Positions 1 through 9,975 of a DNA stretch of 35,253 nucleotides are shown in pieces. The notes below the pieces were generated by a model that was not told the origin of the DNA, made no database searches, and saw nothing but the letters and a program-made list of their open reading frames with translations. This DNA is from Aestuariirhabdus sp. (GTDB lineage: Bacteria; Pseudomonadota; Gammaproteobacteria; Pseudomonadales; Aestuariirhabdaceae), in NCBI GenBank assembly GCA_030622755.1, contig JAUXFT010000015.1, positions 1 to 35,253 of the forward strand, given 5' to 3'. Position numbers and translations under genes: made by a program. How positions within the stretch are numbered: position 1 is the first letter of the stretch; each line of letters starts with the position of its first letter.

Positions 1-501
1 AGCGACACTACCCACACCGCCAGCAGCTCCACTGACCACTACTGTGCCGCTATTGGGCGTAATACCGGCATCTTCCAGTGCCATCACACAGAGCATTGCC
101 GTTAAACCCGCGGTACCTATAGCCATAGCCGTATCCGCTGTCATATTCTCAGGCAAGGGAACCAACCATTCAGCCTTTACCCGCTGCTGTTGGCTGTAAC
201 CCCCCCAAAACTGCTCACCAACTCCCCAACCTGTAAGTACCACCTTATCTCCGGGCTTGTACGCCCGATTGGCGGATTCAACGACTCGTCCAGCCAAATC
301 TATCCCTGGCACCATCGGCCATTGGCGTACTATTTTTCCAGTCCCGGTAATGGCCATAGCGTCTTTATAGTTCAGACTTGAATAGTCAACTGCCAGTAGT
401 ACCTCTTCCTCAGGCAAATCTTCAGTTTGTAGCTGCTCAACCGCTGCAACTGTTTTGCCTTCATCCTCTCTCAACACCAATGCATTGAATGATCCAGACA
501 T
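1..501 (-). CDS. acuI: Acrylyl-CoA reductase, AcuI/YhdH-type MDR oxidoreductase (5' part, runs off window)
   Basis: The visible 167 codons are the N-terminal half of a medium-chain zinc-independent quinone oxidoreductase-like protein. It begins MSGSFNALVL and carries the YhdH/AcuI hallmarks SSLNYKDAMAITG, PGIDLAGRV and LTGWGVGEQFWGG. The last visible residues, SGAAGGVGSV, are the start of the Rossmann NADPH-binding motif. Members of this family reduce acryloyl-CoA to propionyl-CoA with NADPH, which detoxifies acrylate (for example from DMSP breakdown). There are two adjacent ATGs at 504 and 501; I use 501 because a GGGG ribosome-binding stretch sits at a better distance from it. The C-terminal catalytic half lies outside the window. 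The gene is divergent from a GntR regulator, which suggests control by it. Family assignment is strong; the exact substrate is inferred. Confidence 0.88.
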   Translation of the reverse strand, partial: MSGSFNALVLREDEGKTVAAVEQLQTEDLPEEEVLLAVDYSSLNYKDAMAITGTGKIVRQWPMVPGIDLAGRVVESANRAYKPGDKVVLTGWGVGEQFWGGYSQQQRVKAEWLVPLPENMTADTAMAIGTAGLTAMLCVMALEDAGITPNSGTVVVSGAAGGVGSVA

Positions 502-564
502 CATTATCCCCTTGTTTATTTCATGTTGGCAGTGAAGCGTGCATGTGAGCTTCAAGTGTTTGGC

Positions 565-594
565 AGTTTAATTATCTATTTTAATATTTGTCAA
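565..594 (-). promoter_or_regulatory. Candidate promoter for the acuI-like gene
   Basis: On the minus strand a consensus -35 TTGACA (589-594) is followed after 18 bases by TAAACT (565-570), a 4-of-6 match to the -10 box, about 65 bases before the start codon. The -35 lies inside the palindrome at 584-602, so a protein bound there would block RNA polymerase. The -10 match is modest. Confidence 0.45.
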
Positions 595-602
595 ACAAAT
601 AT
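584..602. promoter_or_regulatory. Palindromic operator candidate for the adjacent GntR/FCD regulator
   Basis: A perfect 7-bp inverted repeat, ATATTTG-TCAAA-CAAATAT, sits in the 177-base divergent gap. Its core TTGTCAAACAA fits the general GT-N-AC half-site layout known for FadR/GntR-family operators. It overlaps the -35 box of the acuI-like gene and lies about 80 bases before the regulator gene, so it could mediate both repression of acuI and autoregulation. This is inference from pattern and position. Confidence 0.5.
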
Positions 603-678
603 AATATTATGCAATCGTCGTACTTATTTTAAGTAGCCTCCAACCACCTATTTATGATCACCCGGATAGACAAACCCC

Positions 679-1422
679 ATGGCCATACAATTCGATAACC
701 TCAATTCACAAAGCCTTGCCAAACAGATTGCCGGTAATATTCGCGATGCCATTTTGCGTGGCGACCTTAAAGTTGATGAGCGGTTATCTACCGAAGAGGA
801 GCTTGCACGGCGGTTTGATGTGTCAAGGCCTACCATTCGTGAAGCACTTAAGCGACTCGCAGCACAAAACCTGATTCGATCCCGGCGAGGACCATCCGGG
901 GGAACGTTCGTTAAACGTCCCAGTCAGCAAGAGGTTAGCAATGCCTTGTGCAGTGCTACGACCCTCATGGTCAGCATGGGGGAGTTTCAGCTACAGGATA
1001 TCGCTGAAGCACGCCATCACATGGAGCGTACCTGCTGTCGCCTGGCAGCTCAGCGCATTACTGTGGCAGAGTTACAGCGAATGCGCGCCGCTCTGGCTGT
1101 TCAACGTCAACCGGTAACTGATGAAGAGTTCTGTTCAAGTGACGTAGAGTTCCATCGGGCACTCGTGGATGGCTGCGCTAATCCTGTTCTTCAATTCAAC
1201 ATGTTTTCCGTTATCGAATCCCTTCAGCCAATTGCTAATATGATTATCTCTCATTTTCACGATCGAGACGTTATCGTCAGGCATCATCAGTGTATTCTTG
1301 AAGCGCTCGAATCCGGGGATGCTGAAGCAGCTGTTGCCGCGCTCGATGAGCAAATGCTTTATCTCACCCAACAATATCGTGAGGCGCAAACATGGAAAGC
1401 AAATCAACCATCCGCTACTTGA
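679..1422 (+). CDS. GntR family transcriptional regulator, FadR/FCD subfamily
   Basis: The 247-residue protein has an N-terminal winged helix-turn-helix (about residues 10-75, with LSTEEELARRFDVSRPTIREALKRL, the typical GntR recognition helix, followed by the wing RRGPSGGTFV). An all-helical FCD ligand-binding domain follows (about residues 90-235). His residues in EFHRAL and VRHHQ are at the places where FCD domains hold their metal. Proteins of this kind usually repress a neighbouring catabolic operon until a carboxylate or acyl ligand binds. The divergent acuI-like gene and the palindrome between them make acuI the likely target; this is inference. The ATG at 679 has only a weak ribosome-binding site. 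The ligand is not predictable from sequence. Confidence 0.88.
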   Translation: MAIQFDNLNSQSLAKQIAGNIRDAILRGDLKVDERLSTEEELARRFDVSRPTIREALKRLAAQNLIRSRRGPSGGTFVKRPSQQEVSNALCSATTLMVSMGEFQLQDIAEARHHMERTCCRLAAQRITVAELQRMRAALAVQRQPVTDEEFCSSDVEFHRALVDGCANPVLQFNMFSVIESLQPIANMIISHFHDRDVIVRHHQCILEALESGDAEAAVAALDEQMLYLTQQYREAQTWKANQPSAT

Positions 1423-1506
1423 ATCGAGATTTTAAGTCCGGATTTGCAACCATTGGCCAATGCTCTATGCTTTGCTCCATTCATCCAATTAGTCACAGGA
1501 AATAGC

Positions 1507-1950
1507 ATGGAATATATCGTTTATCTATCTGGTGAAATCCACTCCGATTGGCGCGAACAGATTCGCGCTGGCGTCGAAAAGCTTAAATTGCCTGTTTCGC
1601 TCTATGCCCCTGTAACCGATCATGAATCGAGTGATGAAGTGGGTTCTAAAATTCTAGGAGAGGAGGAAAAACCTTTCTGGAAGGATCACAAGGCCAGCAA
1701 AATAAATGCTATTCGCACTAACAGTCTCATACAGCAAGCTGACATAGTGGTTGTACGCTTCGGTGATAAATATAAACAATGGAATGCAGCATTCGATGCT
1801 GGTCAAGCTGTTGCTATGGGTAAGCAACTGATCGTCATGCACTCTCCTGAATTAACTCACCCTCTTAAAGAAGTGGATGCCCAGGCGATGGCGGTTACCG
1901 AAACCCCACAACAAGTTGTAGAGATCCTTTCATACATCACCCAGGCCTAA
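1507..1950 (+). CDS. ytoQ: YtoQ family protein
   Basis: This is a 147-residue cytosolic protein starting MEYIVYLSGEIHSDW. I recognise the conserved YtoQ features YLSGEIH, KINAIRTNSLI, ADIVVVRFGDKYKQWNAAFDAG and GKQLIVMHS. The overall pattern resembles the nucleoside 2-deoxyribosyltransferase-like fold, but the family has no established function and I assign none. I chose the ATG at 1507 because AGGAAA lies just upstream and the family begins at this point. The in-frame TTG at 1444 would add a 21-residue tail with no family similarity. It follows the GntR gene by about 85 bases on the same strand. Confidence 0.8.
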   Translation: MEYIVYLSGEIHSDWREQIRAGVEKLKLPVSLYAPVTDHESSDEVGSKILGEEEKPFWKDHKASKINAIRTNSLIQQADIVVVRFGDKYKQWNAAFDAGQAVAMGKQLIVMHSPELTHPLKEVDAQAMAVTETPQQVVEILSYITQA

Positions 1951-1960
1951 CACCTATTAT

Positions 1961-1986
1961 CGAGGCTTTCTGTTTCACAAGCCTCG
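1961..1986 (+). terminator. Hairpin after ytoQ, possible terminator
   Basis: An 8-bp perfect stem CGAGGCTT/AAGCCTCG with a 10-base loop starts 10 bases after the ytoQ stop. The following ATCTTTACT is T-rich but not a clean T run, so intrinsic termination is only moderately supported. Confidence 0.5.
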
Positions 1987-2041
1987 ATCTTTACTACGCC
2001 AACACCCGCTTGTAGCCTGTATTTAACCCGCAGGAACAGGG

Positions 2042-2047
2042 TATAAT
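2042..2047 (+). promoter_or_regulatory. Possible -10 box for glyQS
   Basis: A perfect TATAAT lies 73 bases before the glyQ start, downstream of the ytoQ hairpin. I see no good -35 box at 16-18 bases upstream, so only the -10 is claimed. Confidence 0.4.
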
Positions 2048-2120
2048 TCGCCCCATTTTTCGACTCTCACAGAACCGTTACACCATCGGCTCTCAAAGGC
2101 ATATCCACCGGGGAATCACT

Positions 2121-3080
2121 GTGTCCAATCAAACGACACCCGATACAAGCACATTCCAGGGGTTGATACTGACCCTGCAAAAGTACTGGGCTGACCAGGG
2201 CTGCGTTATTTTGCAGCCTCTGGATATGGAGGTAGGTGCAGGTACCTTCCATCCCGCAACCTTTCTTCGTGCCATTGGTCCTGAGAGCTGGAGCGCTGCC
2301 TACGTTCAACCCAGCCGCCGACCCACTGACGGGCGTTACGGCGAAAACCCTAACCGCTTGCAGCATTACTACCAGTTCCAGGTTGTGATTAAGCCATCTC
2401 CAGATAATATTCAGGAGCTTTATCTTGGCTCCCTGAAAGAGATGGGGATTGATTCTCTGGTTCACGATATCCGCTTTGTTGAAGATAACTGGGAATCACC
2501 GACGCTTGGCGCCTGGGGACTTGGTTGGGAAGTCTGGCTCAACGGTATGGAAGTCACCCAGTTTACCTATTTCCAGCAGGCCGGCGGTATCGAATGTTAT
2601 CCGGTTACAGGAGAAATCACCTATGGTCTCGAGCGCATTGCTATGTATCTGCAGGGCGTTGATAGCGTTTATGACCTGGTATGGACCGAAGGATCCCAGG
2701 GTAAAATTACCTACGGTGATGTTTTCCATCAAAACGAAGTTGAGATGTCGACCTTTAACTTTGAAAAAGCAGATACTGACGAATTATTTAAACAATTCGA
2801 TTTCTATGAGTGCCAGAGTGCCAAGCTGGTTGCCGACAACCTTCCCCTGCCAGCTTACGAATATGTGCTGAAAGCCTCACACGCCTTCAACCTGCTGGAC
2901 GCACGGCACGCAATCTCCGTGACCGAACGTCAACGCTTCATACTTCGCGTAAGAACCCTGGCCAGATCTGTCGCTCAAGGTTATCTCGATACCCGCCATA
3001 AACTCGGCTTCCCCCTGGCTGAAGAGTCCATTCGCCAGGAAGTACTTGCCAGGCTTGAATCAGCACAGGAGAAGAAGTAA
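2121..3080 (+). CDS. glyQ: Glycine--tRNA ligase alpha subunit
   Basis: The 319-residue product is the catalytic alpha chain of the bacterial alpha2-beta2 glycyl-tRNA synthetase, which charges tRNA-Gly using ATP. It contains the class II core with characteristic stretches [51 protein letters not shown] and [16 protein letters not shown]. Length matches the family (about 300). The start is GTG at 2121, with GGGGA seven bases before it. The stop overlaps the glyS start by one base (TAATG), so the two subunits are translationally coupled, which suits a stoichiometric complex. Confidence 0.97.
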   Translation: MSNQTTPDTSTFQGLILTLQKYWADQGCVILQPLDMEVGAGTFHPATFLRAIGPESWSAAYVQPSRRPTDGRYGENPNRLQHYYQFQVVIKPSPDNIQELYLGSLKEMGIDSLVHDIRFVEDNWESPTLGAWGLGWEVWLNGMEVTQFTYFQQAGGIECYPVTGEITYGLERIAMYLQGVDSVYDLVWTEGSQGKITYGDVFHQNEVEMSTFNFEKADTDELFKQFDFYECQSAKLVADNLPLPAYEYVLKASHAFNLLDARHAISVTERQRFILRVRTLARSVAQGYLDTRHKLGFPLAEESIRQEVLARLESAQEKK

Positions 3081-5182
3081 TGGCTGCTCAGGATTTTCTG
3101 GTTGAACTGGGGACCGAAGAACTACCTCCAAAAGCACTGAAGACCCTGTCTTCAGCTTTCACGCAAGGAATCTGCAGCGGCCTCAAAGAAGCTGGTATCG
3201 CGTTTGAATCTTGTCAGGCGTTTGCTAGCCCTCGCCGACTTGCCCTGCGAATCATAGCCCTGGAGTCCGCCCAACAAGACCAAAGAGTGGAACGTAAGGG
3301 CCCTGCGATTCAAGCAGCCTATGATGCCGATGGCAATCCAACCAAGGCCGCCGAGGGGTTTGCGCGCTCCTGTGGTGTCACTGTTGCTGAGCTTGAAACC
3401 CTGGAGCAGGGTAAAGGTGCATGGCTGGTTTACCGTTCAATCCAACAAGGCCAGCCTGTAACAGAATTGCTTCCCGATATTATTGATAAAACGTTGTCCC
3501 GACTCCCTATTCCCAAGCGCATGCGCTGGGGAAGCAGTCGAACAGAGTTTGTTCGACCTGTGCACTGGCTGGTGATGCTATATGGTGATCTGGTTGTTGA
3601 TTGTGAGTTACTGGGTATTCGTTCTGGTCGCACTACTCAGGGTCATCGTTTTCACTACAACAAGCCTATTACCATTCATTCTCCACGCAGTTATGACCAA
3701 CAACTCAGGGATACAGGGTATGTAAGCGCTAACTTCGATGAACGCCAAAACCTAATTAAAGATCAGATAATCGCTGTTGCAGCCTCCATCTCTGGTTCTG
3801 CAGTGATCGATCCTGCATTACTCGATGAGGTCACCGGTCTGGTTGAATGGCCTGTAGCGCTACTCGGAAATTTTGACGAAGACTTCCTGCAAATTCCCTC
3901 AGAATCCCTGGTCTCTTCAATGAAAGAGCACCAGAAGTACTTTCATCTTGTAGATGAAAAGGGAGCTTTGCTTCCTAACTTCATCACCATTTGCAACATC
4001 GAGAGTAAGGACCCTTCTCAGGTTATATCCGGTAACGAGAAAGTTATCCGTCCGCGCCTTGCTGATGCCAAATTTTTCTACGATACCGATCTGAAAACCA
4101 GCCTGGAGGATAAACGTCAACGGCTCAAACCTGTTGTATTCCAGGCTAAACTTGGCAGCCTTTACGCTAAAACCGAACGTATCGGTGCCATAGCCGCTCA
4201 TATTGCTGACTCCATAAATATAGATGTGCACAATGCCCGTCGCGCCGGAGAGCTCTGTAAAGCAGATCTCAACTCCGAAATGGTACTCGAGTTTGCAGAC
4301 CTGCAAGGCACAATGGGGCAGTATTACGCTCAGCATGATGGTGAGCACAGTGATGTATGCCAGGCACAGTTCGAGCAATACCTGCCTCGTTTTGCTGGCG
4401 ATCAACTACCAGAATCACTAACTGGCTGCTGTGTCTCTCTCGCTGATAAGCTTGATACCCTGGTGGGTATTTTCGGAATAGGCCAACCCCCGACAGGAAA
4501 TCGCGATCCGTTTGCCCTTCGACGCGCAACTCTGGGTGTGTTACGTATTATTGTCGAGAAAGAATTAGCGTTGGATTTGCGTCCCTTGCTTCATCACTGC
4601 GTCGAATCTTATCAACAAACCGGCACCCGGCTTCCACTGAATTTATCTGTGGATAATACTGTTGATACCTTTGTGGATAGCATTATTGATTTTATGCTCG
4701 AGCGTTTCCGGGCACACTATCAGGCTGAGGGTATACCTGTTGAGGTATTCCTGGCTGTACGTGCTTTATCACCAAGCAGTCCACTGGACTTCAATCAACG
4801 TGTTCAAGCTGTTGAACACTTCCGATCCCTTGAACCGGCTCAAGCGTTAGCGGCCGCTAACAAAAGGGTTTCCAACATTCTTGCTAAAGCAACCGGTGAT
4901 GTTCAGGGCCAGATTATTGATCAGTCTTTGTTGGTTGAAAGTGCCGAGAAAATTCTTTTTTCTGCAATAACTGATAAGCAGCAAGAGATACTACCTTTGT
5001 TGTCGAACGCTAACTATCAGCAGGTACTCGAGTCCCTGGCGAGCCTCAAGGAACCTGTTGATAAGTTTTTTGATTCAGTGCTGGTTAATGCTGATGATCA
5101 AGCGGTGCGAAGTAACCGTTACGCCTTGCTCAAGCAACTGCGTAACCTGTTTTTGCAAGTTGCTGATATCTCTCTTTTGTAA
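3080..5182 (+). CDS. glyS: Glycine--tRNA ligase beta subunit
   Basis: The 700-residue beta chain begins with the family signature FLVELGTEELPPKAL and contains ASPRRLALRI, KRMRWG, FVRPVHWLVMLYG and the HD-like helical region ADLQGTMGQYYA. The C-terminal DALR-like anticodon-binding part follows. It recognises tRNA-Gly and is needed for charging together with GlyQ. Length equals the usual 690-700. It starts within the glyQ stop codon and is followed after 60 bases by gmhB on the same strand. The glyQ-glyS-gmhB-plsC order is the mirror of that beside gyrB in Pseudomonas. Confidence 0.97.
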   Translation: MAAQDFLVELGTEELPPKALKTLSSAFTQGICSGLKEAGIAFESCQAFASPRRLALRIIALESAQQDQRVERKGPAIQAAYDADGNPTKAAEGFARSCGVTVAELETLEQGKGAWLVYRSIQQGQPVTELLPDIIDKTLSRLPIPKRMRWGSSRTEFVRPVHWLVMLYGDLVVDCELLGIRSGRTTQGHRFHYNKPITIHSPRSYDQQLRDTGYVSANFDERQNLIKDQIIAVAASISGSAVIDPALLDEVTGLVEWPVALLGNFDEDFLQIPSESLVSSMKEHQKYFHLVDEKGALLPNFITICNIESKDPSQVISGNEKVIRPRLADAKFFYDTDLKTSLEDKRQRLKPVVFQAKLGSLYAKTERIGAIAAHIADSINIDVHNARRAGELCKADLNSEMVLEFADLQGTMGQYYAQHDGEHSDVCQAQFEQYLPRFAGDQLPESLTGCCVSLADKLDTLVGIFGIGQPPTGNRDPFALRRATLGVLRIIVEKELALDLRPLLHHCVESYQQTGTRLPLNLSVDNTVDTFVDSIIDFMLERFRAHYQAEGIPVEVFLAVRALSPSSPLDFNQRVQAVEHFRSLEPAQALAAANKRVSNILAKATGDVQGQIIDQSLLVESAEKILFSAITDKQQEILPLLSNANYQQVLESLASLKEPVDKFFDSVLVNADDQAVRSNRYALLKQLRNLFLQVADISLL

Positions 5183-5242
5183 ACCCACCTACAGGAGAAG
5201 TGGGTATCTATTCTGCTTCCCCCGTTTTAAACAGGTCAGCTA

Positions 5243-5791
5243 ATGGCTCTTATTATTCTCGATCGGGACGGCGTCATTAATAAGGACTCCGACAAATACA
5301 TTAAATCACTTGATGAGTGGATCCCGATTCCTGGCAGTATTGAAGCTATCGCCCGCCTTTATAAAGCAGGTCATCTCATTGCCGTGGCAACCAATCAATC
5401 TGGCCTCGGCAGAGGATATTTTGAACGGGTTGATCTCGAAGCAATGCATCACGAACTTAACCACCTTGTTCATCAGGCGGGCGGGAAGATTGCTTGTATA
5501 GTCTATTGTCCTCATGCACCAGATGATAAATGCGGCTGCCGTAAACCCGCACCTGGACTCATTACTGAAATTGAACAGCAACTATCCATCAGTGCCAAAG
5601 GTGCGTACATCGTGGGGGATTCGCTCCGTGACCTGCAAGCTGGTCACGGTAAGGGGGCTATTCCTGTCCTGGTGAGAACCGGAAAGGGAGAAAGAACACT
5701 CACTAAAGGCGATCCGCTATTGGATCATTCTGAGGTTTACGATAGCCTAGAGGCCTTTACTGACAAGCTTTTGGAAAAGGGGGGGAAATGA
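5243..5791 (+). CDS. gmhB: D-glycero-beta-D-manno-heptose 1,7-bisphosphate 7-phosphatase
   Basis: The 182-residue protein is a HAD-family phosphatase that removes the 7-phosphate during ADP-heptose synthesis for the lipopolysaccharide inner core. Motif I is LDRDGVINKD, with the nucleophile and acid Asp near residues 7-9. Motif II is ATNQSG and the last motif is VGDSLRDLQAG. The zinc-binding loop typical of GmhB is present as C-P-H (YCPHAPDDKC) plus CGCRKPAPG. The ATG follows an AGG six or more bases upstream. The stop overlaps the next start (ATGA), so it is coupled to the acyltransferase, which also acts in envelope lipid synthesis. The related histidinol phosphatase is the main alternative, but no his genes are nearby. 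Confidence 0.92.
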   Translation: MALIILDRDGVINKDSDKYIKSLDEWIPIPGSIEAIARLYKAGHLIAVATNQSGLGRGYFERVDLEAMHHELNHLVHQAGGKIACIVYCPHAPDDKCGCRKPAPGLITEIEQQLSISAKGAYIVGDSLRDLQAGHGKGAIPVLVRTGKGERTLTKGDPLLDHSEVYDSLEAFTDKLLEKGGK

Positions 5792-6558
5792 TTTGTAAGT
5801 TGCTTTCACTGTTGCGCACAGTGGTTTTTTATAGCCTTTTCCTCACGTGGACCATACTTACATCGTGTCTGATTATTATTCTGTCACCCATCGTTGAAAA
5901 AACACGTCGTCATACTATTTTCGTACAGCCATACTGTCACGGTGTACTTTGGCTGTGCAAAATTATTTGCGGGGTAAAATACACAGTTTCAGGTCAGGAA
6001 AATATTCCAGGAAACTCAGCTGTCATCGTTTCCAACCACCAAAGCACCTGGGAAACCTTTCTGCTGCAAACCCTGTTTACTCCTCAGGTTCAGGTAGTTA
6101 AGAAAGAACTTATCTCCATTCCGTTTTTTGGTTGGGCACTTCACCTGTTAGGGGGCATTCCCATCGATAGAGGCAACCCCAAAAGGGCGTTGATAAAAAT
6201 AATTAGGATGGGAAGTGATTTTCTTAAGGATGGATATTGGATACTGGTTTTTCCAGAGGGGACTCGGAAGCCTTCCGGACAACTTGGGAAATTCAGTCAA
6301 GGTGCTTCCGCAATGGCCATTCGCAGCGGTAAGCCGGTATTACCCGTTGCTCATAATGCGGGCCACTTTTGGCCTGGTAACCGCTGGGTTAAGCGGCCTG
6401 GTACCGTAAACGTGATTATTGGTCCCGTGATCTCTATCGAAGACAAAACCAGTAAACAGATAACCAATGAGACGGTGCAGTGGATTCGTGAACAATTAAA
6501 CGAAATTGAGAATAAAAATTTAACGAATACTCATTCTGTAGAAACCATATCAAGCTGA
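5788..6558 (+). CDS. Lysophospholipid/1-acyl-glycerol-3-phosphate acyltransferase, PlsC family
   Basis: The 256-residue protein has an N-terminal hydrophobic segment (about residues 8-33) and then the acyltransferase core. Block I is NHQSTWETF (about residue 83), block III is FPEGTRKPSGQLGKFSQGA (about residue 150), and GGIPIDRGNP lies between. It would transfer an acyl chain to a lysophospholipid or related acceptor at the inner membrane. Block I reads H-X4-E rather than the common H-X4-D. I believe related proteins beside gmhB in Pseudomonas share this, but I cannot check it here. The start overlaps the gmhB stop (ATGA). The C-terminal tail (about residues 235-256) is polar and probably non-catalytic. 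Family is certain; acceptor specificity is not. Confidence 0.9.
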   Translation: MICKLLSLLRTVVFYSLFLTWTILTSCLIIILSPIVEKTRRHTIFVQPYCHGVLWLCKIICGVKYTVSGQENIPGNSAVIVSNHQSTWETFLLQTLFTPQVQVVKKELISIPFFGWALHLLGGIPIDRGNPKRALIKIIRMGSDFLKDGYWILVFPEGTRKPSGQLGKFSQGASAMAIRSGKPVLPVAHNAGHFWPGNRWVKRPGTVNVIIGPVISIEDKTSKQITNETVQWIREQLNEIENKNLTNTHSVETISS

Positions 6559-6634
6559 AACTATTTGTTTCTATTTCAACAAACAACTTTTTCCAGACAC
6601 CTCGCTTTCAGATATCTCTCTTCCCGGCATATTT

Positions 6635-6660
6635 CCCTGATTGAAACTCATTGATCAGGG
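6635..6660. other. Hairpin between the convergent plsC and phnA genes
   Basis: CCCTGAT (6635-6641) pairs perfectly with ATCAGGG (6654-6660), and weaker inner pairs extend the stem around a six-base loop. Neither side has an adjacent T run, so its role in ending the two converging transcripts is only suggested by position. A weaker AT-rich hairpin, TTTGTT/AACAAA at 6564-6583 followed by CAACTTTTT, lies just after plsC. Confidence 0.4.
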
Positions 6661-6682
6661 AGGGCCAGACCTACCCATTCCT

Positions 6683-7261
6683 CTATTTTTTTACGAATTT
6701 TGTAAGCATTACAATTTTCTGACCATTAACCCGACCTTCGATATGTTCATGGTTATCAGGGACGAGTGATATACCTCGAACAGCAGTGCCCCTCTTGGCG
6801 GTGAAGTTTGCCCCTTTTACGTTGAGATCTTTAATCAATACCACCGTATCACCAGCCTCGAGTACCGCACCATTACTATCGACGTGATTAATCGTATTTT
6901 GCTCTGGGTTTGTATCAGATACTGTGCTTTTCGCCCAGGCCAGGGTCTCCTCATCGAGATATAACATATCCAGTAAGTCCTGTGGCCAACCTTCAGCACT
7001 GTGTCGTGTAAGCATTCTCCATACCAACACTTGTACCGCAGGTACCATGCTCCACATACTATCATTCAGGCATCGCCAATGATTTACATCAGTGCCTTCA
7101 GAATTATCCAGCTGTTCACGGCATGTAGCACATGCATATACGCTATTTTCTACACTACCGTCGGCATTGGGTTCGACTCTGTACATCGCCAAACCATCCG
7201 CTGCTTTGCATAACTCACATCGGAATTCACTTCTTGCCTGCAATGCTGATTCCGTACTCAT
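6683..7261 (-). CDS. PhnA (YjdM) domain protein
   Basis: The 192-residue protein has an N-terminal zinc-ribbon-like part with CELC (about residue 16) and CATC (about residue 45). A linker follows, then a C-terminal YjdM/PhnA domain (about residues 125-192) with DSNGAVLEAGDTVVLIKDLNVKG and the closing MLTKFVKK. The family was named from the phosphonate locus of E. coli, but the name does not prove a role in phosphonate use and no phn genes are near. I start at the ATG at 7261 because the known long PhnA proteins begin MSxESAL and AGGTG lies upstream. An in-frame ATG at 7306 would add 15 unsupported residues. It lies downstream of the gyrB terminator, so it probably has its own promoter. Confidence 0.85.
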   Translation of the reverse strand: MSTESALQARSEFRCELCKAADGLAMYRVEPNADGSVENSVYACATCREQLDNSEGTDVNHWRCLNDSMWSMVPAVQVLVWRMLTRHSAEGWPQDLLDMLYLDEETLAWAKSTVSDTNPEQNTINHVDSNGAVLEAGDTVVLIKDLNVKGANFTAKRGTAVRGISLVPDNHEHIEGRVNGQKIVMLTKFVKK

Positions 7262-7372
7262 GTTAAATACACCTGGATAAGAAAGCCTGGATAAGAAAAT
7301 ATCCATTATAACGGATATTTACTGTTTAGAAGTTAAGGCTCCCGGATCAATATGACAAAGCCATTCAGATAT

Positions 7373-7516
7373 ACCCTTATTCTTATTATCTCCTTGAAAT
7401 AGATTTTCTTTCTTTATTGCTAACTATTTTCATCTAAAAAAAAAGAGATGAATAAGGGTAATATTCATCTCTTTTTCCTACCCTTATCAAATAATAAGCC
7501 ATTGTTTTATAAGGGT
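7373..7516. repeat. Four alternating inverted ATAAGGGT motifs
   Basis: The 8-9 base motif occurs as ACCCTTATT (7373-7381), AATAAGGGT (7451-7459), ACCCTTAT (7480-7487) and ATAAGGGT (7509-7516), alternating in direction. Copy 2 overlaps the loop of the gyrB terminator hairpin. Each neighbour pair can therefore fold against another, giving alternative structures in the gyrB 3' end. Confidence 0.6.
7440..7476 (-). terminator. Strong intrinsic terminator of the dnaA-dnaN-recF-gyrB transcript
   Basis: A perfect 15-bp stem (7440-7454 with 7462-7476) encloses the loop AGGGTAA. On the minus strand the stem ends in a long T run (the A run at about 7436-7445 on the plus strand). It lies 58 bases after the gyrB stop. 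The stem also has a T run on the plus side, so it can work in both directions. Confidence 0.88.
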
Positions 7517-7533
7517 TTTATCGACGATAACTA

Positions 7534-9975
<2,442 letters not shown>

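Noticed and set aside
4648-4680. TGTGGATAA and TGTGGATAG in glyS, matching DnaA boxes
   Set aside because: They lie in coding sequence with no AT-rich neighbour or further boxes. Single boxes occur by chance at this frequency.
5183-5205. ACCCAC/GTGGGT hairpin between glyS and gmhB
   Set aside because: It has only six pairs, an 11-base loop and no T run, so there is no good case for a terminator.
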